This document shows positions 22,029-34,225 of a DNA stretch of 64,000 nucleotides, in pieces. Positions within the stretch are counted from its first letter, which is position 1, and each line of letters opens with the position of its first letter. The notes below the pieces were generated by a model, which was not told where the DNA came from, searched no databases, and saw only the letters and a program-made list of their open reading frames with translations. Source of the DNA: Prorocentrum cordatum (lineage: Eukaryota > Sar > Dinophyceae > Prorocentrales > Prorocentraceae); the NCBI GenBank assembly GCA_963575745.1, contig CAUYUJ010000658.1, positions 465,001 to 529,000 of the forward strand. The letters run 5' to 3'. Position numbers and translations under genes: made by a program.

Positions 22029-22382
22029 TGCGCCCGCGCCCGAGCCCGAGCCCGAGCCCGAGACCGAGCCCGAGCCCAGGCCCAACCCCGAGCCCGAGCC
22101 CGAGCCCGAGCCCGCACCCGAGCCCGAGCCCGAGCCCGACCCGAGCCCGAGCCCGAGCCCCGAGCCCGAACCCGAAAGCCCGAGGGCCCGAGCCCAGACC
22201 CGAGCCCGAGCCCCGAGCCCAGGCCCCAAACCCGAGCCCGAGCCCGAGCCCGAGCCGAGCCCGAGCCCGAGCCCGAGGCCCGAGCCCGAGCCCCGAGCCC
22301 GACCCGAGCCCGAGCCCCGCGCGAGCCCGAAGCCCGAGCCCGAGCCCGAGCCGAGCCCGAGCCCAGGGCCCAAAACCCGAGC

Positions 22383-22451
<69 letters not shown>

Positions 22452-22511
22452 ATGCCCGAGCTCGAGCCCGAGCCCGATGGGCCGAGCCCGAGCTCGAGCC
22501 CGGGCCCGAGA

Positions 22512-22550
<39 letters not shown>

Positions 22551-22668
22551 GGCCCGAGCCCCGAGCCCGAGCCCAGCCCGCGCCCGAGCCCGAGCCTGAG
22601 CCCGCGCCAGAGCTCCAGCCCGCCCGAGCCCGAGCCCCAGCTCGAATCTGAGCCCGAGGGGCCCGACA
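21751..22668. repeat. CCCGAG hexanucleotide array
   Basis: About 0.9 kb of CCCGAG (CTCGGG) repeats with scattered variants and a pure CCCCAG block at about 21,911-21,960. It translates to Pro-Ser, Ala-Arg or Pro-Glu dipeptides, and to Gly-Ser or Leu-Gly on the other strand, which explains the long apparent ORFs on both strands. Confidence 0.95.
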
Positions 22669-23870
22669 CAGAGAGATAGAAACACACACATGCACAGACG
22701 CACAGACACACAGACATTGAAGCACAAAGCCCCACACGCACACAGACAGACGCACAGAAGGAGAGAGACAAAGACAGATCCACAGACAGACAGACACAGA
22801 GATATACTGAACTAGAGAGACGCAGACACACAGACACAAAGACGGGCAGACACAAGGATACAGAGAGACACAGACAACCAGTCACAGAGACACAGACACC
22901 CAGACAGACACTCTCAGACCCACAATCTCACAGAGACACAAGCAGACATACACACACACTCAGACACACATACACACAGACATACAGGTGCCAGACTGAC
23001 ACCTACACACCCAGATAGACCGACATATAGAACACAGACACACTGAAAAACTGATAAATTGACGCACACAGAAACACGGACACAGATACACAAGCAACCA
23101 GACATACAGATGGACAAACATAGACACGCAAACACAAAGACTGTCAGGAACACTGATATAGACAAACACGCACACGGACCTACAGACACACAGACAGAAC
23201 ACACACACATAGAGAGAGACATAAGGACACAGACACACAGACACATAGACATACAGACACACCAACATAGGAAGCAAAAAGACACACAGGCACAGAACAC
23301 ACAGATATGCACACACACACACAGGGACACACACACACAAGGACACACACACACACGCATACGCACACACACACACACACACGCACACGCACACACACAC
23401 AGATAGAGACACCCGGATACACAGACAACCAGACACACAGATGTAGACACACAGACACACAGACATAGGGGCACATTGCGAGACTGACACCTAGACACAG
23501 ACAGATAAAACACAGACACACTCACAAACTGAGAAATTCACATACTGGCAGAAACACGACACACAGACATACTCTAACAAACAGACGGAGAGACATACAA
23601 ACACGAAGCCACACACATACAGAACACAGACGGACAGAACGAATGCGAGACAGAGGCACAGGAACAGACAGAGAACAGAGACACTGAGGCAGATTTACAG
23701 GCACACAGACCAACAGAAAGAAGAAGTATACACAGACAGACAGACACACAGACACACAGTCACAGAAACACAGACACGGGCACAGAAAGACAGAAAAGCA
23801 GAGAGACACAAGAAAGACACGCAGACATGCTCGAGACCGACATACACAGCAGAGACACACGGACACACGA
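22669..23870. repeat. ACAGAC/ACACAG-type CA-rich tract
   Basis: About 1.2 kb of degenerate ACACAGACA repeats. The plus strand is very poor in T, giving strong strand asymmetry. Minus-strand frames rich in Val, Cys and Ser are repeat artefacts, not genes. Confidence 0.92.
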
Positions 23871-24757
23871 AAAAAGGTTTGCGGACCTAGCTCGAGTAGC
23901 AGCCTCTGTTCATCACTGTAGATGTTTCAGCCGAGCGCCCCTGATTTTTCGGAATCTGTTTCTGTGCCCTAGCTCCATTACAGCACGACCCTAGCTCCAT
24001 TACAGCACGAGGTAATCACAGAAGACCAAAAAATGTAGAGAACTTGTAAACTACGAATAGTCTTGTGACCAAGCCCGAGTAGTAGACAAAGTTCAGGCCT
24101 CTCGATGTTACGGACGAGCGCACCTGGTGATACTAAATCAGTTCATGTGCGTAACAGCTCTGTAGCTTCTCTGAATCTTAAGTTAAGTACAGAAAAACAA
24201 TATCACTGATTTAAATGATTCAACGTATGTGAACAGCTGTACCAACCTAGCTCGAGTAGCAGGCCGAGTTCAAACCTCTAGATGGAACAGACAAACTCTC
24301 CTGATCATTATCAATCAGTTTGCACAAGTATCAGCTCTGTAACTCTCCGAAATTTGTCCTAAGGTGACTTGAAACAGAGTCGGTTTCCCCAAGTGTTTCG
24401 ATAGTAATACTGCACCTACGACCTGAAAATTGTGCTAGCAGGCGCGATAACCAACTTCAGCTGCGGAAAATCTGCTTTCTCAACAGCCAGTGGTGAACCG
24501 TCCACGCCTAAGAGTGCCTGGAAGCATTTCTCGAAAATTGATTTTTTTCGTGCCGACATGAAGATGGTTCCGCCAAGTGTTTTGATAGTAAAAGTGTAGC
24601 TACAGAGCTCATATTAAGACAGAGAGGCCCTCATGGTCGTTTAGAGGTGCGAAAAATCTGCTTTCTCAAAATGAATTGCCAAATATCTATCAAAAAATTG
24701 CAAAACCACCCAAAAGTTACCACTTTGTCCTTTCTGGCCGGGTCGTCCAACTGGGCG
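23871..24757 (-). repeat. Degenerate 178-bp satellite units and a type II module, reversed
   Basis: Three diverged satellite units (CTAGCTCGAGTAGCAG words near 23,888 and 24,247, with a diverged unit between) are in reverse orientation relative to the arrays on the right of the window. A 21-bp tandem duplication (CCCTAGCTCCATTACAGCAC) lies near 23,969-24,010. From about 24,400 the sequence is the type II module (AAAAATCTGCTTTCTCAAAATG, then AAAACCACCCAAAAGTTACC). No gene. Confidence 0.7.
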
Positions 24758-24791
24758 CCGGCGGTAAACCGTCAACCTTGGTTACCGCCGG
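24758..24791 (-). repeat. Cassette-boundary palindrome (reverse orientation)
   Basis: CCGGCGGTAA and TTACCGCCGG arms flank a loop containing ACCGTCAACC. It separates a type II module from a satellite cassette. Other reverse-orientation copies lie at about 25,747, 26,710, 27,195, 27,670, 30,120 and 51,021. Confidence 0.85.
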
Positions 24792-26705
24792 GAGACTCGT
24801 AGAGCTTCCTGGCTCGACTTAAGTTGAGGAAACCGACAGCACCTACCAACATTCCGACTTATAGTGCATATTTTTTGACCTCTGAATGCGACAGGCGGAC
24901 GCGCCTGATGTCTGCGAATCGACTCCTGTCATTACCAGCCCTGCAGCACCCCTACAGCCCGAGTCAAGTGCAGAAAACCGACAGCACCTCTCAGGATGAC
25001 TCGAACAATACAATAGTTTCGCAGACCTACTTCGGGCAGCAGACCGAGTTCCGAGCTCTAGATTCGAGAGCCCGACGCACCTGATGCCTTCGAATCGATT
25101 CCTGTGACAACAGGCACTGTAGCCCCCCTCAGCGCGAGTTGAGTGAAGAAAACCGAGAGTACTTCTCAAGATGACTCGACCAATACGAATAGTTTCGCGT
25201 TTCTAGATCGAGCAGCAGACCGAGTTTAGAGCTCTCGATTCGACAGACATACACAACTGATGATTTTGAATCGGTTTCTGTAAATATCGGCTCTGTAGCT
25301 GTCCTACAGCTCGAGTTAAGTACAGAAAACCGAGAGTTTCTGTCAAGATTCGAATAATACGAATAGGTTTGCGGACCAAGCTCGGCTAACAGACCGAGTT
25401 CAGACCTCTGGATTCTTTCAACAGACGAACGCGCCTAATCATTCTACATCGATTAGCTGTGCTTACTAGCCCTGTAGCTGTCCTAAAGCTCGAGTTATGT
25501 TCAGAAAACCGTCAGCGCGTATCAAGATGACTCGAAACGGCCGATCCCGCCAGAGCGCTTTTCAATAGTAATATTCACCCAATCGAGCTGAGATCAAGAT
25601 GGTGAGCGGGAATAAGATCGAATATCACGGGAAAAAATACTAGAGTGTTGAATTTCGAGAACAAAATTTTCAACCGACCAAAAATCAGCAAAAGTTCCGT
25701 CGAGATTTTTCTTGCCAACTATCTATCCGCCGGTGTCGACCTGGGCGCCGGGTAACCCGTCAAACTTTCTTACCGCCGGGGCCTCGTAGAGCTTCCTGAC
25801 AATATATAATGTGGACAAAGAAATTTCAGAGAACGACTAGTTTTTCAGCCCAAGCGATTATAGACCTCTCAAATGACTCTAACAAACAACGAACAGTTTT
25901 TCAATCGAGCTCGAGTATGAAACCGAGTTCAGACCTCTGAAATGCGACGGCGGACGTGTCTGATTTCTGCGATCGATTTCAGCCCGATTTAAGTGCAGAA
26001 AACCGAATACCTCTAGGATGACTCGAATAATACAACAGTTTCGCGGATCTCGTTCGAGCAGCAGACCGAGTTCCGAGCTCTCGTTCGACGAACGGACGGC
26101 GCCTGATGTCTCGAAATCGATTCCTGTGACCAGCAGCACTGTAGCCTCCCCCAGCACGATTTAAGTACAGAAAAACGAGAGCACTTCTCAAGATGACTCG
26201 AACAATACCAATAGGTTCGCGAACCTACCTCGGGGAGCAGGCCGAGTTCAGAGCTCTTGATTCAACAGACGAACGCGCCTGATAATTCTCAATCGATTTC
26301 TGTGATTATCAGCTCTGTGGCTGCCCTACAGATCGAGTTAAGTACGAAAAACCGATACCGTCTGCTACAATGACTCGAATAATACGAATAGGTTTGCGAC
26401 CCTAGCTCGGCTAGCAGACCGAGTTCAGACCTCTGGATTCACATGCGAACGCGCCTGATCATTCTGAATGCATTAGCCGTGCTGACCAGCTCTGTAGTTG
26501 TCCTGAAGCTCGAGTTATCTTGAGAAAACCGACAGCGCGTATCAAGATGACTCGAAACGGCTGTTCCGGCCTGCCTGCTTTTTGGCCTTCAAAGTTACCC
26601 GATCGAGCTGAGATCAAGATGGCGAGCGGGAATAAGATCAAATATCATGGGAACAAATACTAGAGCTCTAACGAATGGTCAAATTTTGAGAACAAAATTT
26701 TCAAC
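24792..26705 (-). repeat. Two reversed satellite cassettes (about 0.95 kb each)
   Basis: Each cassette, read on the minus strand, starts with module M3 (GGCAAGAAAAATCTCGACGG, CCCGCTCGCCATCTTGATC), continues with several 178-bp satellite units and ends at the boundary palindrome. The internal boundary palindrome is at 25,747-25,779 (slightly diverged). No coding sequence is supported; short ORFs here are shared by all satellite copies because they are the repeat itself. Confidence 0.8.
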
Positions 26706-27945
26706 CGACCAAACTGGCGCCAGCGTGAACCGTCAACCTGGTCACCGCCAGAACCTCGTAGAGCTCCTTTCACGCGTAAAGAGTCGAAAGAGAGAGCTTC
26801 TCGAAGCACTTCTCGAAAAAGGGAAACATTGATTTTTTTCGTGTCGACATAAAGTTGGTTGCACGGTTTAAGTACAGAAAACCGAGAAGACTTCTCAAGA
26901 TGACTCGAACAATACCAATAGGTTCGCGAACCTACCTCGGGGAGCAGGCCGATTCCAGAGCTCTTGATTCAACAGACGAACGCGCCTGATAATGCTCAAT
27001 CGATTTCTGTGATTATCAGCTCTGTGGCTGCCCTACAGATCGAGTTAAGTACGCATTAGCTGTTTTAAGCAGCTCAGTGTCCTGAAGCTCGAGTTATCTT
27101 GAGAAAACCGGAAGCACGTATCAAGATGACTCGAAACGGCCGTTCCCGCCTGCCTTTTGAAAGTTACCCGATCGAGCTGAGACCGAGACTCGAAACCGGA
27201 GGTAAACCGTCAACCAGGTCACCGTCGGGACCCTCGTAGAGCTCTTCCCTTACACTGCTCCTCGTAGAACAACGAAAGAAGTCTGGAGTAAGAAAGAAAA
27301 AAGTGTAAAATTCACGTTTTTCTGTTTGTATCAAACGTCGGTTCCTTCAAGTGTTTTGATAGTAATACTGCACCTACAGACCTCAACATTTCACTCGCAG
27401 ACGCGTCTTAACCTACCACAGGTGCGAAAAATATGTTTTCTCAAAATAAATGGTCAAATATTTTTGAAAATTTGCAAAATTACCCGAACGTTATCATATT
27501 CTCCGTTCTGGTCGGGTCGACCAACTCGCTTGAGTCCGCGCCGGAATTCCTCTAGCTCATCAATCCCGAAGAGCTCTACAAGGTATGGCGAGCAGGAATC
27601 AGATCGAATATCATGGGAACAAATACTAGAGTTCTACTAAATTTTCAAATTTTCAGAACAAAACTGGCGCCGGCGGTAAACCATCACCTGGGGCCCGTCA
27701 GAAACCTCCCAGAGCTTCTAGCACGTGTGAGAGTGCTCAGCATCGGAAGAGAAAGCTTCTGGAAGCATTTCTCGAACAATAGAAACTATGATTGTTGCAT
27801 GTCGACATGAAATTGGTTTGACCAAGTGTTTCAAAAGTAATAGAGCATCTATAGAGCTCATATTAAGACAGGGAAGCCCTGATATTTGTCGAAAGTTACG
27901 AAATATTTGCCAAACCACCAAAAAGTTGTTACACTTGGTAGCATC
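26706..27945 (-). repeat. Fragments of type II, satellite and M3 modules with three boundary palindromes
   Basis: Boundary palindromes near 26,710, 27,195 and 27,670 divide this stretch. Between them are a type II fragment fused to a satellite fragment (26,760-27,170), a fuller type II copy (about 27,240-27,520), an M3 remnant (about 27,590-27,665) and another type II piece (27,720-27,930). No gene. Confidence 0.65.
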
Positions 27946-28930
27946 CACTTGTAAGCGTCCAAAACCCGGATAGCGAAGCGAAGCGCGGAACGCCGCACGG
28001 GAACCTCTGCCAGGCTGCCTGAAACAATGCGCGGGACGCTGGAAACCTCGCAGGAGACGCTTGCAGGGGCGCCGTTTACGATGCGTGGGGCCCTGCAAAG
28101 TGCGCAAGGAAGATCTGCCTAGGAGCCTGGAAAAACTGCCGAAGCTCTTCCGAAGCTCTGCCGAATCGCTTCGCGCACCCTGGATGCGCGGGACGCTGGA
28201 AACCTCGCAGGAGACGCTTGCAGGGGCGCCGTTTACGATGCGTGGGGCCCTGCAAAGTGCGCAAGGAAGATCTGCCTAGGAGCCTGGAAGAACTGCCGAA
28301 GCTCTTCCGAAGCTCTGCCGAAGCGCTTCGCGCACCCTGGAGCCACGCGTATTGGGAAACGCTAGGAAGCCACGCTCCCGGACCCGCTGCAACCTCGGGC
28401 GAGTTGCTGCGAGAATCGTGGACCGGCGGAGGTGGGCGTGTCTCCCTCACCACCCACCGCCGACTTCTTCCCTGAAACCCTCAGCTCTCCAAGGAGCTAT
28501 CCGGGAAAAACCCGGACAGCGAGGCAAGGCGCAGAGCGCAGAGCGCTCCAAAGCGCCGCACGGCGACCTCTGCCAGGCCGCCTGGAACGCTGCGTGGGGC
28601 TCTGGAAACATCGCAGGAGACGCCTGCGAGGGCGTTTTGTATACGACGCGCGGGGCTCTGTGAAACCTACCATACCACGACTCCTCTGCCTAGGAGCCTG
28701 CGAGCACTGGCGAAGCTCTGCCGAAGCTCTGCCGAAGCGCTTCGCGCACCCTTGAGCCACGCGTATTGGGGAACGCTAGGAAGCCGCGCTCCCGGACCCG
28801 CTGCAAGCTCCGGCAACTCGCTGCGAGGATCTTGGACCAGCAGAAGTGGGCGTGCCCCCCTCACCACCCACCTCCGGCTTCTTCTCTGAAACCCTTAGCT
28901 CCCCAAGGAGCTATCCGGGGAAAACCCAGA
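27946..28930 (+). repeat. M4 repeat module, plus orientation
   Basis: GC-rich sequence built of TGCCGAAGCTCTTCCGAAGC, ACGCGTATTGGGAAACGC and CACCACCCACC words. Its reverse complement occurs at 32,740-33,640. It includes the 156-bp duplication listed separately. Open frames are short and shared between copies; I see no gene. Confidence 0.7.
28027..28338 (+). repeat. 156-bp direct tandem duplication
   Basis: The segment beginning ATGCGCGGGACGCTGGAAAC at 28,027 recurs at 28,183 with only a couple of differences, which indicates a recent duplication. Confidence 0.9.
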
Positions 28931-29215
28931 GAGCGAAGAGAATCTCGGGGACAGGAAATCTTTTCTGGAGACCTCGAGAGCGCGGCGGAACCGCTGCCAG
29001 ATACGCTTCCATGCGTGCCTGCACGCATGCAGGCAGGCGCGGAAGCTTGTCGGAAGCTCCCCCGCACCAGCTGCCGGCCCGAACGACCTCCTGCGGGGAT
29101 TCTGGAGCGCCGCGCAGGAGCTCCTGGCGGGCACCACCACCGTCCGGCTTCTAATCTTAAACCCTTTGGCCCTCAGCGAGCTCTCCGGGAATTGCCCGCC
29201 TCCGCCGGTTGGGCC
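28931..29215 (+). repeat. M5 module with GCGTGCCTGC palindrome
   Basis: Contains a palindrome of GCGTGCCTGC and GCAGGC near 29,008-29,035, followed by GGAAGCTCCCCCGGACCAGC-like sequence and CACCACCGTCCGGCTTCTAA. Related copies lie at about 30,250-30,530, 30,955-31,250, 32,380-32,680 and 52,190-52,420. Confidence 0.7.
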
Positions 29216-30118
29216 AACTAGCTCCACCCCGCGCCGGAATTCCTCTAGCTCATCGATGCCGGAAAGCTCTACGAGGTATTTTCAACCGACCAAAAGTCAG
29301 CAAAAGGTCCGTCGTGATTTTTCTTGTTTTCACATTATATATTGCCAGGAAGCTCTACGAGTCCCCCGGCGGTAAGAAAGGTTGACGGTTTACCGCCGGC
29401 GCCCAGTCAGCAAAAGGTCCGTCGTGATTTTTCTCACCAACTAGCTCTCCAGCTCCCCAGAATTCCTTGTAAGCTTCCAGCAATAACTTGCTAACCGAAG
29501 CTCCACGAGTTAGGGTCGCAAAAGGTCCGTCGAGATATTTCTTTGCCAACTAGCTCTCCAGCCCCCCGGAATTACTCTTATGCTTCCAGCAATAACTTGC
29601 TAAGGGAAGCTCTACGAGATATTACTCTTGAGCTTCCAGCAACTAGCTTAGGGAAGCTCTACGAGTTACCAGCTCCACCCCGCGCCGGAATTCCTCTAGC
29701 TCATCGATACCGAAAAACTCTACGAGGTATTACTCTCAAGCTTCCAGCAACTAGCGTAGGGAAGCTCTACGAGTCACTAGCTCCACCCCGCGCCGGAATT
29801 CCTCTAGCTCATCGATGCCGAAGAGCTCTACGAGGTACTAGCTCTCCAGCGCCCCGGAGTTACTCCTAGCTTCCAGCAATAACTTGCGAAGGGAAGCTCT
29901 ACGAGTTACTAGCTCCACCCCGCGCCGGAATTCCCCTAGCTCATCGATGGCGAAAAGCTCTACGCGGTATTACTCTTAAGCTTCCAGCTGCTAGCTTAGG
30001 GGAGCTCTACGAGTCACTAGCTCTCCAGCGCGCCGGAGTTACTTTAAGCTTTCAGCACTAACTTGCTAAGGGAAGCTCTACGAGATATTTTGCACAAAGA
30101 TTGAATAACCCTTTGGGA
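29216..30118. repeat. M6 array: CTAGCTCC / AAGCTCTACGAG short tandem modules
   Basis: Repeated words GCGCCGGAATTCCTCTAGCT, GAAGAGCTCTACGAGGTA and CTTCCAGCAATAACTTGC alternate about ten times at 60-120 bp intervals. One plus-orientation boundary palindrome is at 29,366-29,399. No gene. Related arrays occur at 31,680-32,260, 52,450-52,850 (reversed) and 54,938-55,290. Confidence 0.75.
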
Positions 30119-32735
30119 GCCGGCGGTAAACCGTCAACCAGGTTACCGCCGGAAGCCTCGTAGAGCTCTTGTCTGCGGGGCACTGCTTGGGAGACATGGG
30201 GACGCTTGAACTGCGAAGCTTTGAACACTACACTTGGTAGCGTCTAAAACCCGGAGAGCGAGGAGCGCCTGTGGGGACGGGAGATCTTTCCTGGAAAGGT
30301 CCCGGAAGCTCTCTGCAGCGCTGCCGAAGCGCTGGCAGAAACGATTCCATGCGTGCCCGCCCGTGTGCAGGCACGCGTGGAAGCTTGCCGGAAGCTGCCC
30401 CGGACACGTGTCCCGTTCACCGGAGCTGCTGGGAGGCTTGTGGACCGCCGTGGAGGAGCTCCTGGCGGGCAGCACCACCGTCCGGCTTCTAATCTTAGAC
30501 CCTTTAGCTCTCAGCGAGCTCTCCGGGAATACCTCGTAGAGCTCTTCGTCAACGATGAGCTAGAGGAATTCCGGCGCGGGGTGGAGCTAGTTGGCCGACT
30601 CGGCCAGGACGGACAAAGTGGTAACTTTTGGGTGGTTTTGCGATTTTTTGAAAGATATTTGACCATTTATTTTGAGAAAGCAGATTTTTCGCACCTGTAA
30701 ACGACTATGAGGGCTTCTCTGTCTTAGTATGAGCTCCGTAGGCGGTCTTTTACTATCAAAGCACTTGGAGCAACCATCTCCATGTCGACACGAAAAAATC
30801 AATTTTCTCCTTTTCCAGAAATGCTTCCAGAAGCTGTCTCTTTCGACTCTGAGCACTCTCACGCGTGAAAGGAGCTTTACGAGGTTCCCGGCGGTGACCA
30901 GGTCGACGGTTCACCGCCGGCGCCAGTAACTTGCTAAGGGAAGCTCTACAAGTTAAACCCGGAGGGCGAGGACGCCCTCGGGGACGAGAAGTCTTTCCTG
31001 GAAAGTCCTGGAGGGCCCCGCTGCTGCGCTGCTGAAGCGCTTCCAGGAACGCTTCCATGCGTGCCTGCTCGCGTGCAGGCACGTTTGGAAGCTTGCCAGA
31101 AGCTCCCCCGGACACGTTGCCGGCTCACCGGAGTCGCTGCGAGGCCTGTGGACCGCCGTGGAAGAGCTCCTGGCGGGCACCACCACCGTCCGGCTTCTAA
31201 TCTTAAGCCCTTTAGCTCTCAGCGAGCTCTCCGGGAATTTTTGGAGCTTTGCCCGAGAGTCGGTTGATTCAAGTGGGGAACTCACAGCACTTCTCAGATC
31301 ACTTGTATGATACGAATAGTTTCGCAGATCTAGCTCGAGTAGCAGGCCGACTTCAGACCTCTCGATTGGAGAGACGACCGCGTCTGATAATTCTGATTTG
31401 GTGTCTGTAAGTAGCCGCTCTGTACCTCTCCTAAATCTTGAGAATTACAGAGAACCGTCAACGCGTGTCAAGATGCTCGAAACGACCGACGGTTCCCTCG
31501 AGTCTTTTGATAGAAATATTCCAGCTACGGACCCGAGAATTGAACTGACAGACGCAGCACAACTCACTACTGGTGAGAAAAATACGAGTTCCCAAAACGA
31601 ACTTCGAACTTTTGCACAAATATTGAAAAACCGACCCAAAGTTACCACGTCGTCTCTTAAGCTCGGGTTGCCCAACTAGCGCCACCCTGCACCCGAATTC
31701 CTCTTAGTTCATCTTGCCGAAGAGCTCTACGAGGTATATTGCAGCTACGGACCTGAAAATTTTACTGCCAGACGCGTCATAGACCCACTACAAATGAGAC
31801 AAATTTGGTTTCTCAAAATGAATTGTCAAATATCTTTCGAATCTTAGCAAAATCGACCCAAAGTCACCACTTTGTCTCTTAAGGCCGGGACGGCCGACTA
31901 GTTCCATCCTGCGCCGGAATTCCTCTAGCTCATCGATGCCGAAGAGCTCTACGAGGTATTACTCTGAAGCTTCCAGCAAAAAATTGTTACGGGAAGCTGT
32001 GCGAGTTACTAGCTCCACCCGCACCGGAATGTCGACGGCGAAAAGCTCTACGAGGTACTAGCTCCACCCCGCGCCCAAATTCCTCTAGCTCACCGATGCC
32101 GAAGAGCTCTACGAGGTACTTCTGTAGCCCAAAGCTCCGCTCTGCGCAAGTAGAAGCCGAAACGAATTGTTAGAACTGCACAATCGACCGAACAAGGCCG
32201 CGGAATGTATGATCGCGTCCCTTCACGACATTTCGCCAACTAGCTCCACCCTGTCGCCGACTTCCTCCAGCTGTTGCATTGCTTGGTAGCGTCCACCGTC
32301 ACCACCCACCCCCGGCTTTTTTTTTTTTTCAAGCCCTCAGCTCTGCAAGAAGCTATCCAGGGTAGCGTCCCAAACCCGGAAAGCGAAGAGACCCCTGGGA
32401 TCGAGAAATCTTCTCTGGAAAGAGCTGGGGGGCACACCTGAAGGGCTTCGGAAGCGCTGCCAGGAACGCTTCCCCGCGTGCCTGCCCGGGTGCAGGCACG
32501 CGTGGGCGCGTGCCGGAAACGCTGGGAAAAACCCGGAAAGCGAAGAGACCCTTCGGGGACGGGAACTCTTTCCTGGATAGCTCCTGGAGACTCCCCTGCT
32601 GCGCTGCCGAAGCGCTGGCAGAATCGCTCCCTTACGTGCCTGCACGCGGGCAGGCGCGCGTGGAAGTAACTCGTAGAGCTTCCCTTATAGCAAGTTATTG
32701 CTGGAAGCTTAAGAATAATTCCGGGGCGCTGGAGA
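30119..32735. repeat. Mosaic of M5, M6, type II and satellite fragments
   Basis: In order: reversed boundary palindrome (30,120-30,152); M5 (30,250-30,530); type II cassette in plus orientation ending at a boundary palindrome (about 30,586-30,917); M5 (30,955-31,250); satellite and type II fragments (31,260-31,890); M6 (31,900-32,260); two M5 copies (32,380-32,680). A run of 12 T lies near 32,318. No gene. Confidence 0.65.
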
Positions 32736-33640
32736 GCTAGTTGGCAAGAAAGATTCCCGGATAGCTCCTTCGAGAGCTTAGGGTTTCAGAGAAGAAGCCG
32801 GAGGTGGGTGGTGAGGGGGACAAGCCCACTTCTGCCGGTTCACGATCCTCGCAGAGGTTGCAGCGGGTCCGGGAGCGCGGCTTCCTAGCGTTTCCCAATA
32901 CGCGTGGCTCAAGGGTGCGCGAAGCGCTTCCGCAGAGCTTCGGCAGAGCTTCGCCAGTGCCCGCAGGCTCCTAGGCAGAGGTGTCGTGGTGGGTTTCACA
33001 GAGCCCCTGTGCGTCGTGAAAGACGCCCTCGCAGGCGTTTTCTGCGAGGTTTCCAGCGCCCAACGCATCGTTCCAGGCGGCCTGGCAGCGGTCGCCGTGC
33101 GGCGCTTTGGAGCGCTCTGCGCTCCGCGCCTTGCCTCGCTATCCGGGTTTTGGACGCTTACAAGTAACTCGTAGAGCTTCCCCCAGCAAGTTAATTCCCG
33201 GGGAGCTCGCTGAGAGCTAGAGAGTTTTTTTCCCGGATAGCTCCTTGGAGAGCTGAGGGTTTCAGAGAAGAAGCCGGCGGTGGGTGGTGAGGGAGACACG
33301 CCCACCTCCGCCGGTCCACGATTCTCGCAGCAACTTGCCCGAGGTTGCAGCGGGTCCGGGGGCGTGGCTTCCTAGCGTGTCCCAATACGCGTGGTTCCAG
33401 GGTGCGCGAAGCGCTTCGGCAGAGCTTCGGAAGAGCTTCGGCAGTTCTTCCAGGCTCCTAGGCAGATCTTCCTTGTGCACTTTGCAGGACCCCACGCATC
33501 GTAAACGGCGCCCCTGCAAGCGTCTCCTGCGAGGTTTCCAGCGTCCCGCGCATCGTCTCAGGCGGCCTGGCAAAGATCCCCGTGCGGCGTTCCGCGCTTC
33601 GCTTCGCTATCCGGGTTTTGGACGCTTACCAGTAAGATTA
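32736..33640 (-). repeat. M4 repeat module, inverted copy
   Basis: Reverse complement of the M4 sequence at 27.95-28.93 kb: it contains TTTCCCAATACGCGTGG, GCGAAGCGCTTCGGCAGAGC and GGTTTTGGACGCTTAC. With the plus copy it forms a long, imperfect inverted repeat about 4 kb apart. Confidence 0.75.
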
Positions 33641-34225
33641 GAAGCGGGACGGTGGTGGTGGTCCCCAAAGGGTCTTCGCTCTCCGGGTTTTGCTACCAAT
33701 GAAAGCTTAAGAGTAATACCTCGTATAGCTCTTCGTCATCGATGAGCTAGAGGAAATCCGGCGCGCTGCGGGGCTGCTAATGACAAGAGTCGATTCGCAG
33801 ATATCAGACGCGTCGCTTGTCGCATTCAGAGGTCAAAACATATTCACTATGAGTCAGAATGTTGATAGGTGCTGTCGGTTTTCTGAACTTAAGTCGAGCT
33901 TGAAAGCTCTACGAGTTCCCCGGCGGTTCCTTGGCTGAAGAACCGCACGGCTCAAGAACCGCAAGGGTTCTAGCGTGCTCTTGCCTCCCCCTCCATCTCC
34001 GCGCGACCTGCTTTCTCTGGGCGCTGGTCTCTGCTCCCTCTGGGCGCGTTCTCTCCTCCCTCCGGGCGCGCACTCCCCCGGGCGCTGCCATAGTATTCTG
34101 ATTCTGGGAATCTCCAGCCACGTCTTGGGACGAGCCAGAGGACCAGGCTAGGCTTCTGGAGGAGTGGGGTCTTGGCAATTCGCTTGAGACAAGGGAGCAG
34201 TGGCTTCAGAGGCAGACTTAACTCG
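33641..34225. other. Satellite remnant and a non-repeated insert
   Basis: A short satellite piece (33,780-33,900) reaches a boundary-palindrome left arm (CCCCGGCGGTT, 33,925). About 300 bp not seen elsewhere in the window follows (33,930-34,220; GC-rich, with CTCTGGGCGC repeats). Its 89-codon minus frame is not recognisable. Confidence 0.5.

Noticed and set aside
21467-23525. Ser/Gly, Pro/Ser, Ala/Arg and Val/Cys-rich frames on both strands
   Set aside because: Direct translations of hexamer and CA-type repeats; no independent coding signal.
33930-34220. 89-codon minus frame in the unique insert
   Set aside because: No recognisable motif, low complexity, and bounded by repeat edges; insufficient evidence for a gene.
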